DNA of 11,070 nt, from contig CAMHDX010000011.1 in NCBI GenBank assembly GCA_946183895.1, forward strand, positions 1 to 11,070, given 5' to 3'. The stretch is from an uncultured Porphyromonadaceae bacterium (GTDB lineage: Bacteria; Bacteroidota; Bacteroidia; Bacteroidales; Muribaculaceae). The notes under the pieces were generated by a model that did not search any database, was not told the DNA's origin, and worked only from the letters and a program-made list of their open reading frames with translations. Each line of letters opens with the position of its first letter. The first letter of the stretch is position 1. Of this stretch, positions 7,257 through 11,070 are shown piece by piece. The position numbers were made by a program, and so were the translations under genes.

Positions 7257-7694
7257 TTATTGCTGCTCCGCCATGAGCATGAGCAGCTCATCGCGAATGA
7301 CCTCGGGCATGGCGATGCCGCGGCGCTCGATGCTATGCTGCCACGGGGCGCGGTCGGCGGGCACGAGGGTGTAGAGCACGTCGCGCCACTGCTCCAACTC
7401 GTCGTCGGTGTACTTATCGGCCGCGCGCCCCTTGAACGCGTCCAGCTCTTCGTCGTCAAAGTATGGCGGCTTGCAGCCCGCAACCACCTCGTCGGTAAGC
7501 AGTTGCACGGTCGGGCACGTGGAGTGCAGCACGCAATTCTCGTCCTCGCATGCCGTAGCCGCCTCGACCGGCTCCTCGGCCGCCTCGGCGACCTCGTTAT
7601 CGCCCTCGCGCGGCGCCATGCGCTTGTCAATCAAGTAGACGATGCCCCCTGTCACGGCGAGCACGCCCAGCAGAATCAAGACCGGTTCGAGCAT
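7257..7694 (-). CDS. Small single-pass membrane protein with Cys cluster, unknown function
   Basis: I do not assign a function. The 145-aa protein has one N-terminal membrane segment (about 4-22) followed by DKR-PR, so by the positive-inside rule the rest is probably cytoplasmic. An acidic Ala/Glu linker (31-48) leads to four cysteines (C49, C54, C60, C74), then a probably helical C-terminal domain (79-145) with YFDDEELDAF, YTDDELEQWRDVLYTL and a final RDELLML helix. The cysteine spacing (4, 5 and 13 residues between) might bind metal or form disulfides, but it fits no zinc-ribbon pattern I recognise. From memory, similar short proteins with a Cys-rich middle and a DDEELDAF-type domain occur widely in Bacteroidales and have been given uninformative names. 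The ATG lies 3 bp after the kinase stop codon and the stop is 53 bp before the SprE-like start, so it belongs to the operon. That makes it a candidate partner of the lipoprotein or PorX (inference). Confidence 0.8.
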   Translation of the reverse strand: MLEPVLILLGVLAVTGGIVYLIDKRMAPREGDNEVAEAAEEPVEAATACEDENCVLHSTCPTVQLLTDEVVAGCKPPYFDDEELDAFKGRAADKYTDDELEQWRDVLYTLVPADRAPWQHSIERRGIAMPEVIRDELLMLMAEQQ

Positions 7695-7697
7695 GCG

Positions 7698-9287
7698 TCA
7701 CTTGAGTTGGTTGAGCACACCGGCACGCGTCATAAAGTAGTTGTTGCGCTGCTCCAGCAGGCGATATTCGCTGTGATTGCCCCAGAAGGCCGGCTCGTCG
7801 CGAATCTCGGTGTCCTCGCCGGTGTCATTGTTGATATAATCCTTAATCATCGACTGCCAGTGCTTGATGCGCTCGGTCGCGTCGTTGTAGTGCATCAGGT
7901 CGTTGGCGTCGTCAACAGCCTGTTTGAGGTACTTGATGTACAACGCGCGGTACTCGTCGAACACGAGCAACCGTCTGATGAGCGGGCTGCCGTACTCGCC
8001 CCAGTTGAGCGGGTCGTGATTCACGGCGTCGCTCTGCACGCCGCACCGGTTGGTCGTGCCCAGCGTGTTGTCGTAGTCGTAGGGGATGAAGTACACCTTG
8101 TAGTCGTAGATGTCCTCGGTGGTGAAGTACAGGTAGAAGTTGTTGCCGTTGTTCCAGTAGTCGTCCCACATGCCCATCGCCACGCTCAGGGCGTAGGTGT
8201 GCAGCAGCAGGTCCACGTCACACACCTCGTTAATCCACTTGTAGAAGCTATCGTCCTTCTTGCCGTTGAGCTTGAGCTGGAAGTCAATGAGCTGATTCTT
8301 AGCATTGTCAAAGCGCTTAGTGTTGGTCTCGAGGGTGTACACGTGCTTGTCGTCGCTGTCATCGTCGTACCAGTAGTCGCCGTCGTAGCCGCTGTTCAGG
8401 TTAGCCTTGTGGGCCGTGTAGCGGCACTTCCACAGGTTGCCCTGGTGGGTGCCGAAGGTGTCCTCGGTGTCGCGGCGCTTGAGCCAATTCTCGTCGATGG
8501 GCTCCAGCATCTCGTACACGCCGTAGTATGCCTCCTTGGCATCGCCCTCGACGTGTAGCCACAGGCGGCAGTACACGTCGCGCGAGCCGGTCCAGATGCC
8601 GGCACGGCGAAACAAGTCGTAGCAGAACATCTCGCGCACGTACATCGGGTCGTCCTTGAACCACTTGAGGTGCAACTTGCGCACGCCCTGAATGGTGTGC
8701 TCCTCATCCTTGACGTACTTGCGCAGGTGCAGGCCGAAGTGAGCGTGATGCCAGTCGGTGTGGCCCGCGGTGTGCATCTCGCCCTTGCCGCCCTCGGGAC
8801 GGCGCCGCGACGTGTTGCCCTTGAGGCGCAGGCCGATGTCGTTGATGTCGTATATCTCGCCATCAACGCCGATGTAGCGCAGGTTCGCCATCACATACTG
8901 GGTGGTCTGCGGGTTGGCGTCGTACAGCGAGAGCAACCGGTTCCACTCGTCGAGCGGTACACTGATGTGCAACTCGGGCAGCGAGGTCGTCGTGTCGTCC
9001 CACACATAGTCCTCGGCGGTGCGTATCCACTCGCGCTCGCCGGTGATGATGCGGCTCAACACGTCGTTCACATCGCCAATGTTAATCAGGCTGTCCTTAG
9101 CCAGGTCGTAGTGATAGTCGTACTCGCCCTCGGCAAGGATGTTGTTGAGAATGACGTTGACGTCACCAATGTTGATCTCACCATCGCCATTGGTGTCACC
9201 CTGCAGGTAAACCTCGCCGGTGGCGGGCACGGGGCTCATCATCGCCATCAGCGCTATTGCTATGCCAATACTTGAATGTTTCATCAT
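7698..9287 (-). CDS. Secreted CotH-type protein kinase with N-terminal dockerin-like domain
   Basis: A 529-aa exported protein. Residues 1-24 form a signal peptide (hydrophobic 7-17, likely cleavage near PATG). Residues 28-82 are a two-repeat dockerin-like module. Repeat 1 has a full calcium loop (D31, N33, D35, E37, D42, followed by VNVILNNIL); repeat 2 is degenerate (D61, D65, N69, D72). A CotH kinase domain spans about 100-475: GLRLKGNTSRR (152-162), KLHLKWFKDDP (204-214), YGVYEMLEPIDENW (255-268), GNLWKC (283-288), MWDDYWNNGNN (373-383) with the presumed catalytic Asp and Asn, and the metal-binding YFIPYDYDNTLG (399-410). CotH of Bacillus phosphorylates spore coat proteins; bacterial relatives are often secreted and of unknown substrate. 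No C-terminal T9SS sorting domain is visible. It is the first gene of the minus-strand cluster, under a TAACTTTG element. An alternative start is M2. Confidence 0.88.
   Translation of the reverse strand: MMKHSSIGIAIALMAMMSPVPATGEVYLQGDTNGDGEINIGDVNVILNNILAEGEYDYHYDLAKDSLINIGDVNDVLSRIITGEREWIRTAEDYVWDDTTTSLPELHISVPLDEWNRLLSLYDANPQTTQYVMANLRYIGVDGEIYDINDIGLRLKGNTSRRRPEGGKGEMHTAGHTDWHHAHFGLHLRKYVKDEEHTIQGVRKLHLKWFKDDPMYVREMFCYDLFRRAGIWTGSRDVYCRLWLHVEGDAKEAYYGVYEMLEPIDENWLKRRDTEDTFGTHQGNLWKCRYTAHKANLNSGYDGDYWYDDDSDDKHVYTLETNTKRFDNAKNQLIDFQLKLNGKKDDSFYKWINEVCDVDLLLHTYALSVAMGMWDDYWNNGNNFYLYFTTEDIYDYKVYFIPYDYDNTLGTTNRCGVQSDAVNHDPLNWGEYGSPLIRRLLVFDEYRALYIKYLKQAVDDANDLMHYNDATERIKHWQSMIKDYINNDTGEDTEIRDEPAFWGNHSEYRLLEQRNNYFMTRAGVLNQLK
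9072..9206 (-). other. Dockerin type I-like module (within the CotH protein)
   Basis: Encodes residues 28-72 of the kinase: two EF-hand-like loops, each followed by a helix. Loop 1 follows the D-x-N-x-D-G-x-x-x-x-x-D pattern exactly. Loop 2 keeps D61, D65 and D72 but lacks the Asn at position 3 and the Gly at position 6. Both repeats share INIGDVN. Dockerins bind cohesins in cellulosomes, but many Bacteroidota proteins carry such modules without known cohesins. Here it follows the signal peptide directly rather than sitting at the C-terminus. Confidence 0.8.
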
Positions 9288-9304
9288 GCGTTAAAAATAG
9301 AGCG

Positions 9305-9312
9305 CAAAGTTA
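9305..9312 (-). promoter_or_regulatory. Bacteroidota -7 element (TAACTTTG) for the CotH-led cluster
   Basis: On the minus strand TAACTTTG matches TAnnTTTG, 17 bp before the kinase ATG. No TTTG-like -33 element is seen at the expected 19-21 bp, so the match rests on the -7 element alone. Transcription from here would give a very short leader of about ten bases. It is the only such element noticed upstream of any gene in the cluster. Confidence 0.5.
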
Positions 9313-9334
9313 ATGCAAAATCCCAAAAATACTC

Positions 9335-9342
9335 TACCTTTG
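9335..9342 (+). promoter_or_regulatory. Bacteroidota -7 element (TACCTTTG) for the TSCPD gene
   Basis: TACCTTTG followed by CA matches the extended Bacteroidota -7 consensus. It lies 44 bp before the ATG at 9387, leaving a leader of about 35-40 nt, A/T-rich. The -33 region is weak. It fires away from the minus-strand element at 9305-9312, so the 22-bp spacer between them is shared by a divergent promoter pair. Confidence 0.6.
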
Positions 9343-9386
9343 CACCACATTTTTAACCACAACTTATTAATACAGATAAAATAATC

Positions 9387-9644
9387 ATGTCTAAAACTAT
9401 CCAATACACAACCAGCGGCACGTGCTCGAGGCAGATTAACGTTGACATTGACGATGCCGGTCGCATCAGCCATGTCGAGATTGTGGGCGGCTGCCCGGGC
9501 AACACCGTGGGCCTCGCCCGCATGGTTGAGGGCCGCATGGCAAGCGATGTGATAGACCTGCTCGAGGGCATTCCCTGCGGCACCAAGACCACGTCATGCC
9601 CCGACCAGCTCGCCCGAGCCCTGCGCCAGGCCCTCGCCGGGTGA
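9387..9644 (+). CDS. Standalone TSCPD-domain protein (TIGR03905-like)
   Basis: An 85-aa protein consisting of one TSCPD domain. The signature is complete: GTCSRQI (11-17), VGGCPGN (33-39) and GIPCGTKTTSCPDQLA (61-76), ending in a short helix. Cysteines C13, C36, C64 and C71 are each inside a conserved motif and may form a metal site. The domain is named from the C-terminus of class II ribonucleotide reductases and also occurs alone in many anaerobes; the standalone form has no established function that I know of. The complete domain with start and stop argues for a genuine small gene, not a fragment of nrdJ. It has its own promoter element and is followed by an intrinsic terminator, so it appears to be a single-gene unit. 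A role in nucleotide reduction or metal handling is possible but unproven. Confidence 0.88.
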   Translation: MSKTIQYTTSGTCSRQINVDIDDAGRISHVEIVGGCPGNTVGLARMVEGRMASDVIDLLEGIPCGTKTTSCPDQLARALRQALAG

Positions 9645-9684
9645 GCGCGACTTGACAATACCCTTAGTGACTTCTACTCCATCA

Positions 9685-9714
9685 ACCGCCCATGAATTGC
9701 ATGGTGCGGTTTTT
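9685..9714 (+). terminator. Intrinsic terminator after the TSCPD gene
   Basis: ACCGC-CCATG (9685-9694) pairs with CATGG-T-GCGGT (9700-9710) around the loop AATTG, a ten-pair stem with a single bulged T at 9705, followed immediately by a run of five T (9710-9714). It lies 40 bp beyond the TSCPD stop codon and upstream of the cdd promoter, so it separates the two units. Confidence 0.8.
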
Positions 9715-9777
9715 GCGCATTTGAATGGTTGATAGTTGTAAAAGTTATCGAATGTTAAAAGAGTAAATGGCGTTTTT

Positions 9778-9809
9778 TTTGGTGGTTTCAACTAAAATAC
9801 ATATCTTTG
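9778..9809 (+). promoter_or_regulatory. Bacteroidota housekeeping promoter of cdd
   Basis: TTTG (9778-9781), a 20-bp spacer and TATCTTTG (9802-9809) match the -33/-7 consensus (TTTG, N19-21, TAnnTTTG) fully. Transcription should begin near 9816, giving a leader of about 37 nt before the ATG at 9853. Together with the terminator just upstream, this fills the 208-bp gap between the TSCPD gene and cdd. Confidence 0.8.
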
Positions 9810-9852
9810 CACACTTTAATGATAACCAAGCATTATCGTACCATTAGAAATT

Positions 9853-10323
9853 ATGACCGAGAAAACCATCAGTACTCGTTATCGCGAGTGTGCCATCAGC
9901 GAGTTGAACGAGGAAGACCGTCGCCTTGTCGAGGCTTGCAAGAAAGCCACCGGCGGGTCTTATGCCCCCTATAGCCACTTCAATGTGGGTGCGGCACTAT
10001 TGCTTGAGAATGGCGAGATTGTGCTGGGCGCCAACCAGGAGAACGCGGCATTCGGTGCCGGCACCTGCGGCGAGCGCAGCGCGCTGTACAACGCCGGTGC
10101 CAACTACCCCAATGTGCCGGTTGTCAAGCTGGCTGTCACCGCCTACACCGCCGGCGACTTTGTCGCCGACCCGTGCTCGCCGTGCGGCATTTGCCGCCAG
10201 GCGATGGTCGAGTTCGAGACCAAGAGTGGCAAGCCGATGCAGGTGTTGCTGGTCGCTAAAGACCGCGTCTACATCCTTGATAGCGCCAAGGGCCTGCTGC
10301 CGCTGGGCTTCACCGAATTTTAG
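9853..10323 (+). CDS. cdd: Cytidine deaminase
   Basis: Zinc enzyme that hydrolytically deaminates cytidine and deoxycytidine to uridine and deoxyuridine in pyrimidine salvage; cytoplasmic, of the small tetrameric class. At 156 aa it is slightly longer than the usual 130-140 aa because of a 20-residue N-terminal extension. Motifs: SYAPYSHFNVGAALL (36-50), substrate-binding NQENAAF (61-67; usually N-x-E-N), the catalytic TCGER (71-75) with zinc ligand C72 and proton-shuttling E74, and PCSPCGICRQ (107-116) with zinc ligands C108 and C111. The usual CAE is CGE here, a conservative change. The ATG is the first in frame after a good promoter; no strong Shine-Dalgarno is visible (leader ends in TAGAAATT). 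It appears monocistronic, since hppA has its own promoter. Confidence 0.95.
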   Translation: MTEKTISTRYRECAISELNEEDRRLVEACKKATGGSYAPYSHFNVGAALLLENGEIVLGANQENAAFGAGTCGERSALYNAGANYPNVPVVKLAVTAYTAGDFVADPCSPCGICRQAMVEFETKSGKPMQVLLVAKDRVYILDSAKGLLPLGFTEF

Positions 10324-10337
10324 AAAAATTCTTAAAT

Positions 10338-10368
10338 TTTGTTATTTGGGCTATTTTGCCTACCTTTG
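10338..10368 (+). promoter_or_regulatory. Bacteroidota housekeeping promoter of hppA
   Basis: TTTG (10338-10341), a 19-bp spacer and TACCTTTG (10361-10368) followed by CA fit the Bacteroidota consensus. The expected start site is about 10375, giving a leader of about 68 nt, which begins with the hairpin at 10377-10396. No intrinsic terminator for cdd is visible before it, so some readthrough from cdd is possible. Confidence 0.78.
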
Positions 10369-10376
10369 CACGCCCG

Positions 10377-10396
10377 ACCACATCGCACCATGTGGT
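10377..10396 (+). other. Hairpin at the 5' end of the hppA leader
   Basis: ACCACAT (10377-10383) pairs perfectly with ATGTGGT (10390-10396) around a 6-nt loop. It falls right at the predicted transcript start, so the mRNA would begin with a stem-loop, a known way to slow 5' decay. No T-run follows, so it is not a terminator. The pairing is seen; the role is inferred. Confidence 0.5.
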
Positions 10397-10442
10397 GGAG
10401 TGCCGTGTTATTGCTAATTTAACCTAAAATAATATACTAATA

Positions 10443-11070
10443 ATGAGAAAATTGATTTTGACGTTGGCGTCGATGGCAGCCCCACTCGCGCTACTGGCGA
10501 GCGAGGCAAACCTGAAGATGCCCGAAGGCTTTGCCACCGATGGTCGCACTCAGGTGCTGTATTGGGGCTTTGCCGTTGTGGTGCTGGGCATGTTGTTCGG
10601 CTTCTACCAGTTCAACAAGGTGAAGGCGCTGCCGGCTCACAGCTCAATGCTGGAAATTGGCAATGTGATATTCAAGACCTGCTCTACCTACCTCAAGCAG
10701 CAAGGCAAGTTCCTTGGAATACTGTTCGTGTTCATCGGGCTTGCCGTGGTGCTTTACTTCGGTCTGTTGGAGGGCATGCCGTTGAGTAGCGTGTTTCTGA
10801 TTCTGGGTTGGACCGTGATAGGTGTGCTGGGCTCGTATGCTGTAGCGTGGTATGGTGTGCGCATGAACACCTATGCCAACTCACGCATGGCGTTCGCCTC
10901 GCTGCGTCGTCATCCGCTCGACCTGCTCAACATTCCGTTGACCGCCGGCATGAGCATCGGCATCCTGCTCATCTGTGTGGAGTTGGTGCTGATGCTGGTC
11001 ATCCTGCTGTTCATGCCCGCCGACCTTGCCGGCAGCTGCTTTATCGGCTTCGCCATCGGTGAGAGCCTCG
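10443..11070 (+). CDS. hppA: Membrane-bound ion-translocating pyrophosphatase HppA (5' part, truncated by window)
   Basis: Integral membrane pyrophosphatase that hydrolyses PPi to pump Na+ and/or H+ out of the cytoplasm. The first 209 residues are present; the frame is open to the window end. Residues 1-20 look like a cleavable signal peptide (MRKLILTLAS start, LLAS near the cleavage site), so the mature N-terminus is outside. Membrane segments are at about 39-56, 89-108, 115-137 and 169-191. Recognisable family segments are STYLKQQGKFL (81-91), VNT-type YGVRMNTYANSR (137-148), PLTAGMSIGILL (165-176) and CFIGFAIGESL (199-209). These resemble the signal-peptide-bearing bacterial subgroup that, to my knowledge, includes enzymes reported to move both Na+ and H+. 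The catalytic DDx7KxE and DNxGD motifs lie beyond the window, so ion specificity cannot be judged here. It has its own promoter and leader hairpin. Confidence 0.9.
   Translation, partial: MRKLILTLASMAAPLALLASEANLKMPEGFATDGRTQVLYWGFAVVVLGMLFGFYQFNKVKALPAHSSMLEIGNVIFKTCSTYLKQQGKFLGILFVFIGLAVVLYFGLLEGMPLSSVFLILGWTVIGVLGSYAVAWYGVRMNTYANSRMAFASLRRHPLDLLNIPLTAGMSIGILLICVELVLMLVILLFMPADLAGSCFIGFAIGESL

Noticed and set aside
7260..8558. Plus-strand Val-rich frame (432 codons) antisense to the kinase and 145-aa genes
   Set aside because: It spans two convincing minus-strand genes and their junction, and has a biased composition with no motif. Treated as a shadow.
9821..9837. GATAA/TTATC mini-hairpin in the cdd leader
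   Set aside because: Only five mostly A-T pairs around a 7-nt loop; expected by chance in an AT-rich leader and with no further support for a riboswitch.

Overview
The window looks like chromosome of a Bacteroidota bacterium, most likely order Bacteroidales and plausibly a GC-rich gut family such as Muribaculaceae (the family is a guess). Three things point there. Several gene starts are preceded by the Bacteroidota -7 element TAnnTTTG, two of them with a TTTG -33 element at 19-20 bp. Starts lie in A/T-rich leaders without strong Shine-Dalgarno sequences. The gene content (PorX, a SprE/PorW-type lipoprotein, a standalone TSCPD protein, a signal-peptide-bearing membrane pyrophosphatase) fits. 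Nothing suggests phage, insertion sequences, CRISPR or tRNA/rRNA genes.

Left part (102-9287, all minus strand, read right to left). Seven tightly packed genes: a secreted CotH-type kinase with an N-terminal dockerin-like module (9287-7698); a 145-aa single-pass membrane protein of unknown function (7694-7257); a 1238-aa SprE/PorW-like TPR lipoprotein with a huge repetitive tail (7203-3487); the response regulator/PglZ phosphodiesterase PorX (3467-1923); the tRNA t6A ATPase TsaE (1857-1420); a biotin-protein ligase (1420-650); and a PduO-type cobalamin adenosyltransferase (653-102). Gaps are 3, 53, 19 and 65 bp, then overlaps of 1 and 4 bp. The only promoter-like element I see is upstream of the kinase gene, so one long transcript is possible. 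A large hairpin (7-77) lies beyond the last stop codon.

Right part (9387-11070, plus strand). A divergent promoter region separates the cluster from an 85-aa TSCPD protein, followed by an intrinsic terminator. Next come a cytidine deaminase gene (cdd) and the start of hppA, each with its own promoter. The hppA gene runs off the window end. The longest stretch without a gene is 208 bp (9645-9852), which holds the terminator and the cdd promoter.

How the genes may work together. PorX and SprE/PorW are both known from the type IX secretion system (T9SS) and gliding regulation in other Bacteroidota. Here they sit side by side with an exported kinase and a small membrane protein, while no core T9SS component (PorK/L/M/N, Sov) is visible. 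The most interesting hypothesis is an envelope-signalling module: a periplasmic TPR lipoprotein with a TolA-like tail plus a cytoplasmic phosphodiesterase response regulator. The tsaE-birA-adenosyltransferase genes downstream are housekeeping genes for translation and cofactors. cdd (pyrimidine salvage) and hppA (pyrophosphate-driven ion pump) appear to be independent units.
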